DNA of 64,000 nt, from the NCBI GenBank assembly GCA_030744755.1, contig JASLPY010000003.1, positions 116,980 to 180,979 on the forward strand, written 5' to 3'. A program made the translations under genes and the position numbers. Of this stretch, positions 35,115 to 43,467 are shown one piece after another. The notes under the pieces are model-generated. The model was not told the DNA's origin and did no database searches. It was given only the letters and a program-made list of their open reading frames with translations. Position 1 is the stretch's first letter, and the number at the start of each line of letters is the position of its first letter. Source of the DNA: Kiritimatiellia bacterium (GTDB taxonomy: Bacteria; Verrucomicrobiota; Kiritimatiellia; UBA8416; JADHWI01).

Positions 35115-38100
35115 CTACTTCACCGTCAACAGGATGGTCTGTGACTCTGGGTGACGGAGTTTCCTGTCGATATCCAGAAGAGCCGGGTAATAGGATGCCG
35201 GTATAACCGCGCTGTCCAAATCCAGGCGTCTGGCTATGAGTACAGACGGCTTATCGTTGGGCGGAACATCCACAACCTCCGTTGTGCAGTGCACAGAGCC
35301 GAGGCCGAACGGAGCTTGCCACGAGGTATCCCGGGGCGCGATTCTCACGCCGCCGGCCGAATCGGGCAGAAAAATGCGGTAAACGGCGTCCAGCTTCAAA
35401 GACTTGCTGCTATACAGTGGCGCCGTACGTGTTGCAGCGCGGAGAGACGCAATGCTCGGTAACTGGCCCGGCAGGGTTACGTAGAGGAAATCGTCGCTTC
35501 TAACGGCATATCTGGGAATGCGGGCGGTGAAAGACTGAGTGCCCGGGTAATCCAGGTAATTCGTCTCAAGTTCTGTTTCCGCTTCGGCGGCCTGCGACAG
35601 TCTTCCCAGTACTTCAAGGTAATGCCTGCGCCGTTCTTCAGGAGGAAGCTCTGCAAACCGGCGATGAAAAGCCGCGAAAGCCATGCCGAAGAACTTCTCG
35701 GTAACAGTAACCAAGGCGTCACCATTCTCCTTAATATGTATGTCATACTGCCGGGAACCGCGCGGCCGCTGATTTTCTTGGGCCTCAACAGGAAACGTCT
35801 GTCCCTTCATCGACAGACCGGGTCTATCGTGAAAAGCCGTACTGCCGAGGCGGGCATACTGGTCCGTGTCGCCGAGATATACATGGCTGCCTTTGCCTTC
35901 TACACGTACGAGGACAAAGTCGAAGACGGATCGCTGCGGGGTTTCAAGTAACGGTAACGACAGCTCGCCGAAACGCGGCGCCCATGAGGAAGTGAGGATG
36001 AAATCCGGTCGGAACCCGGCTTCTTTCAACATGATATAGTGTAGAATTGCCCTGTCGGCATTATTGCCGTACGCATCTGCCAGGGTAGTATCAGCGTTAC
36101 TGATGGAGGAAAACGGCAGGTTAGTCAATAAAGGGCCGGCCTTTCGCACATTCCTGGCGATGTAATCGCGAATCAGAACGAGTTTCTTCGTGGGATCTTT
36201 CACTCCCTTGACGAGGTCCCTGGCAAGCGCCCTGGCCTTGTCTTGACCGCGGGCCGCGGAGAGGAGTTTGGCGCGAAGCGCAGTTGCGTATGTCGGCCAG
36301 TCACCGGCGGAAACGAACACCGTTGGATTAAACGTCCAGGATGGAGGAAGGCTGTCTTCTTTTGGGATTACCTTCTGGTTAATGGCCTCCCATGAGCAAA
36401 TCCGCAAACCGGCACTTTCGGTCTCTGAAAACGCGATGGTGTTCTCCGCCGCATTCGTGATTTCGATATTGAGAGAAGAGGGGCAGGAAACCACCAGGCG
36501 ATTCGTCAGCACGGGATCAAACGAACCGAAAGACAGGCGAATGGAGAAGAAGGGCCGATCTTTGATTTGTCGTACAACCGTATAGTCAATATAGCTACCG
36601 ATCTCAACTGCCGGCAGACTCACTACCATTGTTTTTGCCGCGGGATACCGGGGCGCCTTTCCAACCCACGCGGCGTCCATGAGGTTTACTTCCTCGTCCA
36701 CGATGTTGTGAACAGATCCATCCGGGTTGGTTACAGTGGCGCGGGTGATACTGACGCTTTCCCAAGTAGGGTTGTACTTAAGTTTCAGCTCGGAATTAGC
36801 CTTCTTCCCGGCGTATGTCAGAATCCTCTTCCGAAGTGTCTGGGTGCGGGTCCAGGAGTGCGCATCTTTAATGTCATAGACATTCCGGATGAAAACGTTC
36901 TCCACGTCGTGCTGCTTCTCAGTGGGTACGCTGAAAACAGGCTGCTTCCGGCGCGCAAACTCGATGTCCTTTAGTTGCTGTTTCAGTTGCAGGTACTCAT
37001 CTTCAGAGAATTCGACGGCCTTAACCAGGAACCGGGATGCCCCGAATAGCTGGTTCGTGGCAAACCGGATATCAGATGTAAACACGAGCGAATCAGACTC
37101 TGTTGGCGAGAATTTGGGAGAGGACAGCAGGGACTCTACTGAATGCTGCACATCAATCGAGAAACTTTCCGTGACGCCGCAGGCCACCTTCGTAAACAGA
37201 GGAAAACGGCGCTTGGGAAGACCGGTATGGCCAAGAATGAAGTTCACGTAGCCGAGAGTGGTCCCCAGCCATGGCGGTTGAAGAAGCGCGTGTCCGTCTC
37301 CAGACACAAGGTAATCCTGCACGGAGTAATCGAGCGTGACCGTGAGGGGAACGGATGTGTCCTGGGTGTCTTCAGGCTCGATGAGGAAGCTGGTGAGGGT
37401 TCCTCCCGGCATTCTGCGCTTGATCGCGCCTTCAAAGAACCGTTTGCGTTCTTCGGGCTTTATTCGAGAGAAATAACCGCGGTAAGCATTGTCGTTTATG
37501 CCCTCGAAATACAGAACACTACGGGCGGATAACTCTCCGGACGGCGACAGCGCCCCTGTCGTATCGATCTTGAGCAGGTTCTCTTCCGCGGGAACGATTG
37601 TTGATGTGAGCAGGGTTTCTCCCTCGGGGTGTGCAACGAGGTAGCTCTTGTTGCTCAGGTATGCGGGAAGAAGCTCCGTGGTATTCTCGTCGGTGGGATC
37701 CATAAGCTGGTACGATCCATCGGGGTCTTCCACGGCCACAATGGCGTGATTGAAGTAAGGCTGGGGGACCTCCTCGTCTTTCTTTGGCCCGGCGTGGATT
37801 ATGACCGGGTATGCCTTGAATCCAGAAAGGCGCAGCATGGACACCAGGAGAGCGCCCTTGTCACGGCACACTCCGTACTTGTTGTCGAAGGTGACATGGG
37901 CATCATGGGGTTCGTACCCGGGGGCTTCGGTTTCCGTCGTGATTCCCATGTAGCGTATCTGCTGCGAAACGAACCGGAAGAGACGGGATATCTTCTCGTT
38001 CGGAGCTTCTACACCTTCGGTTAACTCCGAGACTTTCTTGCGCATAGCATCGTTGACTGCATCAAGGTGGGGCTCACACAAGTCCCAGTACCAGCTGGAA

Positions 38101-38906
38101 ATATCGTTCCACTCCGGAATGGTGCTGACAAGAAGACGTTGGACCACTGTGTAGAGAGGTGGCATGTTTGGCTCTCTGAATGCACGCGGCACATCTTTCA
38201 CTTCCCAGCGATACAGTACCCGCGTTTCGTCTGAACTGGTGGTGTAAGAAACTGTTCCAGGAATCTCGTCTTTCAACACGATCTTCTTCAACGGCCGCTC
38301 CTTGGGGCCGGAGACTTCGTAAGTAAGGTGTTTAATGGGGTTTGTGTATTCAAATACGGAGTAGTCGCTCCAGGTGTCGGGAACCCGCGGCTTAACGGTT
38401 ATCATACGGGTGAGTATGTGATACACATCGCCGACTTCAAGCGCCGGCAGGCCGATGTTCAGAATCTTGCTGTTGGGATTATAGATATTGGCGCTCATTT
38501 GGGAGCGATCAACCATCACCCGGCTCTGCTCTGCGATATCAATCGGGACAATGGAGCCATCGGGCTTGATTATTTCGAGAATGAGCACCTCGGCAGTGCC
38601 GTAAGGAAGGGTAAAATGGAGGGAGCGCGTTCGGTGCTCGCGCTTGCCTTTCTCCGTGAGAACCTTGGTGAACTCATCGTCCCAGGTAACGGACGTGCCA
38701 TCCGCCTGGTACTCCACCCGTATGAAGTCATCAATAAGGACATCATCCGCGTTTGGGTATTTTTCCGTGGTGACCAGGTCAGCAGATTTAATTACGGCTG
38801 CTCGATCCAGCATCCCGCCGTCGTATTTGCTCTCTGCGGCGAACGCAAAGAGCGGGATAACGAACAGAAGAATCAGTCGTGATGTAAGACGTATTTTACG
38901 AGTCAT
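35115..38906 (-). CDS. Exported tandem DUF3857-transglutaminase-like protein
   Basis: The 1263-residue protein begins with a signal peptide (SRLILLFVIPLFAFAAES) and contains two DUF3857 + transglutaminase-core units. Unit 1 (about 30-640) has an intact Cys-His-Asp triad: YGVCRDKGALL with Cys347, YFNHAIVAVE with His387 and LMDPTDEN with Asp403. Unit 2 (about 655-1260) keeps the fold pattern, but the Cys site reads YGNNADRAIL and the His site VFDFVLVRVE, so it is presumably inactive. GGAGGTGA precedes the ATG at good spacing. Members of this family are periplasmic or surface proteins of unknown substrate; peptide or amide cleavage/crosslinking is the fold's chemistry. It is divergent from the TPR-ExbBD operon. 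Confidence 0.85.
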   Translation of the reverse strand: MTRKIRLTSRLILLFVIPLFAFAAESKYDGGMLDRAAVIKSADLVTTEKYPNADDVLIDDFIRVEYQADGTSVTWDDEFTKVLTEKGKREHRTRSLHFTLPYGTAEVLILEIIKPDGSIVPIDIAEQSRVMVDRSQMSANIYNPNSKILNIGLPALEVGDVYHILTRMITVKPRVPDTWSDYSVFEYTNPIKHLTYEVSGPKERPLKKIVLKDEIPGTVSYTTSSDETRVLYRWEVKDVPRAFREPNMPPLYTVVQRLLVSTIPEWNDISSWYWDLCEPHLDAVNDAMRKKVSELTEGVEAPNEKISRLFRFVSQQIRYMGITTETEAPGYEPHDAHVTFDNKYGVCRDKGALLVSMLRLSGFKAYPVIIHAGPKKDEEVPQPYFNHAIVAVEDPDGSYQLMDPTDENTTELLPAYLSNKSYLVAHPEGETLLTSTIVPAEENLLKIDTTGALSPSGELSARSVLYFEGINDNAYRGYFSRIKPEERKRFFEGAIKRRMPGGTLTSFLIEPEDTQDTSVPLTVTLDYSVQDYLVSGDGHALLQPPWLGTTLGYVNFILGHTGLPKRRFPLFTKVACGVTESFSIDVQHSVESLLSSPKFSPTESDSLVFTSDIRFATNQLFGASRFLVKAVEFSEDEYLQLKQQLKDIEFARRKQPVFSVPTEKQHDVENVFIRNVYDIKDAHSWTRTQTLRKRILTYAGKKANSELKLKYNPTWESVSITRATVTNPDGSVHNIVDEEVNLMDAAWVGKAPRYPAAKTMVVSLPAVEIGSYIDYTVVRQIKDRPFFSIRLSFGSFDPVLTNRLVVSCPSSLNIEITNAAENTIAFSETESAGLRICSWEAINQKVIPKEDSLPPSWTFNPTVFVSAGDWPTYATALRAKLLSAARGQDKARALARDLVKGVKDPTKKLVLIRDYIARNVRKAGPLLTNLPFSSISNADTTLADAYGNNADRAILHYIMLKEAGFRPDFILTSSWAPRFGELSLPLLETPQRSVFDFVLVRVEGKGSHVYLGDTDQYARLGSTAFHDRPGLSMKGQTFPVEAQENQRPRGSRQYDIHIKENGDALVTVTEKFFGMAFAAFHRRFAELPPEERRRHYLEVLGRLSQAAEAETELETNYLDYPGTQSFTARIPRYAVRSDDFLYVTLPGQLPSIASLRAATRTAPLYSSKSLKLDAVYRIFLPDSAGGVRIAPRDTSWQAPFGLGSVHCTTEVVDVPPNDKPSVLIARRLDLDSAVIPASYYPALLDIDRKLRHPESQTILLTVK

Positions 38907-39133
38907 CGTGTGGTCACCTCCAGAACTAGATTTCGAGTATCATCTCTTTTTCCGGCCGAAGGCGCAAGAGGAGAGCAGCTACGAGTAATTGACCGACGAA
39001 AAAGGTGCATTTTATGCCTTGGCGGGCTTGTATCGGCAGCCGGGTGCGGCTAAAGTAATCGAGGGCACTGTCGCGCAAAAGGTGGGCGGCGGAACGAGGG
39101 ACGACAAGCACAAACTAAAATGGGTGAAAGACT

Positions 39134-42100
39134 ATGCTGTGGCTGAATCGGATTTGTATTGTTCTGCTTCTGATAATTCTGAGTTTCCCGACCGCCAGTC
39201 CTGGTGATGCAACGGAGGATCAGTTCAACTTTGCGACGGGCCTGCTGATCAAGAAGGAATACGACATGGCCGAAGAGGAGTTTGAAGATCTCCTCCAGAA
39301 AAAGCCGGATTTCGAGAAACGAGACATTGCTCTATATCGTCTCGGTGAGAGCCGGTATCACCAGAAGAAAAACGCCAAGGCCATTGAAGCCTACCAGGAA
39401 GTTGTAACGAAGCATACAGAGTCGGAAAAACTTCCGCAGTCGTACTTCCGCCTGGGGCAACTCATGTCGGAGAAGGATCACCGGAAGGCGGCGGGCTACT
39501 ACGCGAAGCTCGCGGAGAAATGGCCGGACAACAAGCTTGTGGAAGCCGCGATGTACTGGAACGCCGAGGAACTGTTTCTGTGTGAGGACTGGCGCAACGC
39601 GGTATCAGTGTATCGAAAGGCTCTTGAGAAGTTCCCGGGAGGGAGATACGAAGCGCACTCGATATACTCGATATGCTGGGCGGAACTTAAACAGGGAAAC
39701 AACAAGGCGGCGACAACAGCGGCCCGCAAATTCCTTGGAAAATTTCCCGACCATGAGCTCTCCGCGGAATGTAAGATTAAGCTCGCAGACTCACTTCACA
39801 AACAGAAGTCTCACGCGGAAGCAGCCACAATCTACGCGGAGCTGAAAAACGGGACCGGGAAGACCGCCAAGGAGGCGGCTATCGGCTATGCCTGGAGTCT
39901 CTACGACCAGAAAAAGCTGAAGGAAGCATCGGCAGCATTCCTGGGTGCGGCAAAAGTTCTTGGAGAGGATGAGCGCGGCGAGATAGCCGTTTTCAACGCC
40001 GGGAACTCTCTGGTTGAAGCCGAGCAATACGCCGAGGCGGAATCGATATTCAAGGGACTCGCGAAAAAAGATGCCGAGGGCACCGTTGCCCCCGAGGCCC
40101 AGTACTGGCAGGGATACTGTCTCGTTCGACAGAAAGAGTTTAAGAAAGCGGAAGTCGTTCTGGAGAAGCTCGTATCGGCCGGCCGTGCGGGAAAGCGAAT
40201 TGTCGAGGCGAAGCAGGTTCTCGCCGAGGCGAAGTTTGGAGCCGGCAAACACGCCGAGGCAGCAACGATCTATGCAGATATTGCGGAGAACCACAGGGAC
40301 CATGACCTGGCGGATGAAGCCGGGTACAGCCGGATGCTTGCACTTGAGAAAGAAGGGTCGCTGGGAGAGGCCGAGAAAGCAGGAACGGAGTTTCTCTCGG
40401 CTTTTGAGAAAAGCAAGATTCGCCACCTTGTTGTTTTTGCCCGGGCTGAATACCGTTTTCGCCAGGATAAGTTCAAAGAGGCAAAGACCGATCTGGACGA
40501 GTTTCTGGCCGGAAAAGACCACGGGGATCTCGAAGATGATGCCCTGTACAAACAGGGCTGGTGTTGTATGAAACTCGAGGAGCCGTCCACCGCGGCCGGA
40601 CATTTCAAATCACTGGCCACGAAGTTTCCCGAGAGTCCACTGGCTGCCGAAGGATCGTACATGGGCGGTCGGGCTCTTGAGAAAGCCGGGAAAAAGGATG
40701 CTGCCATCAAACAGTACGAGGAATGCCTGAAAAGCTTCGCAAAAAGCGAATTCGCCGAGCGATCGGATCTCGCGCTGGCTGTTCTGGCGCTTGACAAAGG
40801 GGAGGCGGCGGCCGCACTTGAACGCACCAGGGCATTTGTTGCAAAATCGGACGCGTCCGCGGCTCTCTCGGAGTTTGCCCACCTCTACATGGGAGAAGCT
40901 CTCAATGACCTGAAAAAATACGAAGAAGCCATTAACGCCTATAAAAAGGTAACCGCAACCAGTCCGGCGGGAACCGATGCCGCCTACGGGAAAGCGTGGG
41001 CTCTTCGAAAACTGGATAAGCACGAACAGGCCGCAGCCATATTCGGCGAAATTGCAGCCGGGGAGTCGCCGAAAACCGAAGATGCCGCATTCTGGTACGG
41101 CAGGGCGCTCGAAGACGCGGGCAAGGTCGAAGAAGCGGACAAAGCCTATTCCAAATTTGCGGCGAAATACCCGAAATCAGACCGGCATGATGAAGCCCTG
41201 TACCGCGGCGGCCTGGCACAGCTGAAGAGCGGGAATGTTGATGCCGGGGGCGGGACGCTGCGAACCTTCGTTACCAACCGGAAGGATTCCAGTTTTGCCG
41301 ACAATGCGATTTATGATCTGGCGTGGGCCTACAAGGAGAAGAAACAGGACGATGATGCCGTGAAGCTGTGGGAGCAGCTTCTGAAGGACTATCCCGAAAG
41401 CGCGCTTGTTCCGGACGTGAGTTTCCGGATAGGGGAAGTGCTTTATGACAAGAAAGACTACGCCGGCGCGGTTTCCAGATACGAAGCATGTCTGGCCAAG
41501 GGGGACGTGCCGTTCGGGGACAAGGTTCTCTATAAGCTGGGATGGGCATACAAGCGCACCGACAAGATTCAGGATAGCCAGGAGTCTTTCCTCAGAATAG
41601 GAAAGGATTTTCCAAAGAGCGAACTGGTGGCGGAAAGCCATTACAGGTTAGGTCGGATTCTTCAGGAGCAGGGCAAAAACGCAGAAGCAGTTGCTCAATA
41701 TGTCTTGGTTAAAAGCGGTGATTTTCACGAGAGGGCGCTGTTTGGCCATGCAGAGTGTGAAAGACTGCAGGACCGGTCCGGTGAGGCGCTTGGCTTGTAC
41801 AAGTCGCTTCTTGAGAAATACCCGAAGACAGAATTTGTCCCGCAGGCGTTTCTGGGGAAGGGACACTGCTTCAGGGAAATGGGCGCCCATAAGGATGCGA
41901 TAGATAGCTACAATGGCGTTATAGACGCCACGGACACGGTGGATGCGGCATCGGCGTTGTTGGGAATCGGGTATTCCCACTTTGCCCAGGAGGCTTATCG
42001 CGATGCTGCCAAGGCGTTTTTGAAGGTAGATATACTTTACGGATATGAAGAAGTCAAACCTGAGGCCCTGCACATGCTGTCAAAGGCCTGGGACAAAGCC

Positions 42101-42181
42101 GGACAGTCCGACAGGGCTGCCAAGTACAAGAAAGAGCTATCCGAAAGATATCCAGATGCCACTTTTGGAGATCAGCCATGA
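39134..42181 (+). CDS. Large exported TPR-repeat protein
   Basis: The 1015-residue protein has a signal peptide (RICIVLLLIILSFPTASPG) and then some 25 tetratricopeptide-like helix pairs to the end, recognised by recurring A-YxxG/W-A-Y-PxS patterns such as KAIEAYQEVVTKH, EAINAYKKVTAT and EALGLYKSLLEKYPKTEF. This makes it a periplasmic scaffold, in the manner of YbgF/CpoB and BamD-like TPR proteins. It is the first gene of the run TPR-exbB-exbD-VWA/DUF4159 (gaps 76, 6 and 52 bases), so it probably works with that motor. In Tol systems a TPR protein is likewise encoded with TolQR. The partner is not known. Confidence 0.85.
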   Translation: MLWLNRICIVLLLIILSFPTASPGDATEDQFNFATGLLIKKEYDMAEEEFEDLLQKKPDFEKRDIALYRLGESRYHQKKNAKAIEAYQEVVTKHTESEKLPQSYFRLGQLMSEKDHRKAAGYYAKLAEKWPDNKLVEAAMYWNAEELFLCEDWRNAVSVYRKALEKFPGGRYEAHSIYSICWAELKQGNNKAATTAARKFLGKFPDHELSAECKIKLADSLHKQKSHAEAATIYAELKNGTGKTAKEAAIGYAWSLYDQKKLKEASAAFLGAAKVLGEDERGEIAVFNAGNSLVEAEQYAEAESIFKGLAKKDAEGTVAPEAQYWQGYCLVRQKEFKKAEVVLEKLVSAGRAGKRIVEAKQVLAEAKFGAGKHAEAATIYADIAENHRDHDLADEAGYSRMLALEKEGSLGEAEKAGTEFLSAFEKSKIRHLVVFARAEYRFRQDKFKEAKTDLDEFLAGKDHGDLEDDALYKQGWCCMKLEEPSTAAGHFKSLATKFPESPLAAEGSYMGGRALEKAGKKDAAIKQYEECLKSFAKSEFAERSDLALAVLALDKGEAAAALERTRAFVAKSDASAALSEFAHLYMGEALNDLKKYEEAINAYKKVTATSPAGTDAAYGKAWALRKLDKHEQAAAIFGEIAAGESPKTEDAAFWYGRALEDAGKVEEADKAYSKFAAKYPKSDRHDEALYRGGLAQLKSGNVDAGGGTLRTFVTNRKDSSFADNAIYDLAWAYKEKKQDDDAVKLWEQLLKDYPESALVPDVSFRIGEVLYDKKDYAGAVSRYEACLAKGDVPFGDKVLYKLGWAYKRTDKIQDSQESFLRIGKDFPKSELVAESHYRLGRILQEQGKNAEAVAQYVLVKSGDFHERALFGHAECERLQDRSGEALGLYKSLLEKYPKTEFVPQAFLGKGHCFREMGAHKDAIDSYNGVIDATDTVDAASALLGIGYSHFAQEAYRDAAKAFLKVDILYGYEEVKPEALHMLSKAWDKAGQSDRAAKYKKELSERYPDATFGDQP

Positions 42182-42257
42182 TGCCGGCGCAATGTAAGCG
42201 GCGAAGAACTCGTGACCGCAAACCGGTCCACCATAAACTCAGCCTTCCGAGGAAGAA

Positions 42258-42995
42258 ATGAAGCTAAGAATTATAATCATTGTATTTGCCGCGCTATGTA
42301 TGGGCTGCGGCGCGGTTATCGGCGCGGATACGGATCCCGGGTTCCTGCCGGGGGATAGCGTCCTCCTGGGAGAAGGGGTCAGCGACATATTTGAAAAGGG
42401 CGGGATTCTCATGTGGCCAATCCTGCTCTGTTCCATCATCGCGCTTTCATTCATCCTGGAGAGATTTGTCACGTTGCGGCGGTCTGTGATTTTCCCTAAA
42501 AAGCTGTACATCAAGATTCGAGAAACAGCCCGGGAAGGCAAGGTCGCCGCCGCCATCACATTGTGCGAGGGAAGCCGTTCTTCCTTTGCGAAGCTTCTGA
42601 ACGCTTGCCTCAGACGTGCGGAAGCGCCCGGATTCGAAATGGAAACGGCCCTCGAAGAAGCCGGAAGCCGCGAACTGTATGACTTGAGAAAGAACGGCCG
42701 TCCGCTGGCGGTAATTGCCGATGTCTCCCCGCTGCTCGGGCTTATGGGAACAGTTCTGGGGATGATCAAGGCGTTTGAAGTGGTGGCGAAAACCGGGGCA
42801 CTGGGCAGAACTGAACTGCTCGCCGAGGGTATTGGCGAGGCGTTGGTGACTACGGCCGCCGGATTGAGCGTGGCTATCCCGGCAATGATTGCCCATCAAT
42901 ACTTCAGGGCAAAAGCCGAAGGGCTCATGCGCACAATGGAAGATGCCAGCATAGAGATCCTCGTCGAACTTCGGAAACACAAGAAGAACGGGTAG
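42258..42995 (+). CDS. exbB: ExbB/TolQ/MotA-family proton channel
   Basis: The 245-residue protein starts with an extra N-terminal signal-like segment (RIIIIVFAALCMGCGAVIG), then a first helix (ILMWPILLCSIIALSFILERF), a cytoplasmic domain, and the conserved pair of helices LLGLMGTVLGMIKAF and GEALVTTAAGLSVAIPAMIAH with the ring Thr/Ala residues of the ion pore. GAGGAAG precedes the ATG. ExbB/TolQ pentamers with ExbD/TolR convert proton flow into movement of a TonB/TolA-type transducer. The ExbD gene begins seven bases downstream of the stop. Assignment between Exb and Tol cannot be made on this protein alone. Confidence 0.92.
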   Translation: MKLRIIIIVFAALCMGCGAVIGADTDPGFLPGDSVLLGEGVSDIFEKGGILMWPILLCSIIALSFILERFVTLRRSVIFPKKLYIKIRETAREGKVAAAITLCEGSRSSFAKLLNACLRRAEAPGFEMETALEEAGSRELYDLRKNGRPLAVIADVSPLLGLMGTVLGMIKAFEVVAKTGALGRTELLAEGIGEALVTTAAGLSVAIPAMIAHQYFRAKAEGLMRTMEDASIEILVELRKHKKNG

Positions 42996-43001
42996 ATCAC
43001 G

Positions 43002-43415
43002 ATGAAAGCCCTGAACCAGGAAGAGGAACGACACGGGCTGAGCATAGCGCCCCTGATCGACATAGTTTTCCTTCTACTCATTTTCTTTCTCGTGGCAACG
43101 ACGTTCTATGAGGTGGAAAAGGACATAACAATCAAACTTGCCGAAGCCACGGAGGGAAGCGACCGTGAATCTACGGCGGAGATTGTTATTGTCAACGTCA
43201 AGGAATCGGGCGTGCTCGTGGTAAACGAACGGGTAAAGACAATGGAAGAACTCGGCACGCTCCTTAAAGAAGCCAGGGAAGAGAATCCCGCGGTGACAGT
43301 TGTTGTGCGGTGCGACAGGCATGCGTACCACAAACACTTCGTGCGTATCCTGGATCTGTGCGAAAAAGTGGGAGTGGGCAGTGTTGCGGTTGCTATCCTT
43401 CAGATTGACCAGTAA
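43002..43415 (+). CDS. exbD: ExbD/TolR-family motor subunit
   Basis: The 137-residue protein has a short cytoplasmic N-terminus, a single membrane helix IDIVFLLLIFFLVATTF with the functional Asp at its start (APLIDIVF), and a periplasmic domain with the ExbD/TolR fold (VVVRCDRHAYHKHFVRILDLCEKVG). The Asp carries protons through the ExbB/D pore. It is encoded six bases after exbB and 52 bases before the giant VWA/DUF4159 gene, so all three are almost surely one transcript. Confidence 0.93.
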   Translation: MKALNQEEERHGLSIAPLIDIVFLLLIFFLVATTFYEVEKDITIKLAEATEGSDRESTAEIVIVNVKESGVLVVNERVKTMEELGTLLKEAREENPAVTVVVRCDRHAYHKHFVRILDLCEKVGVGSVAVAILQIDQ

Positions 43416-43435
43416 GCAAGGCAACTCCTTTAACG

Positions 43436-43456
43436 CCTGCCTTGCTGACAGGCAGG
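43436..43456 (+). repeat. Hairpin just upstream of the giant gene start
   Basis: CCTGCCT (43436-43442) and AGGCAGG (43450-43456) form a seven-base stem with a seven-base loop in the 52-base exbD to VWA-gene gap, ending 11 bases before the ATG. It could limit ribosome access or balance expression of the giant protein relative to ExbB/D, or be a stray repeat. Confidence 0.5.
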
Positions 43457-43467
43457 GCCCGAAGAAA

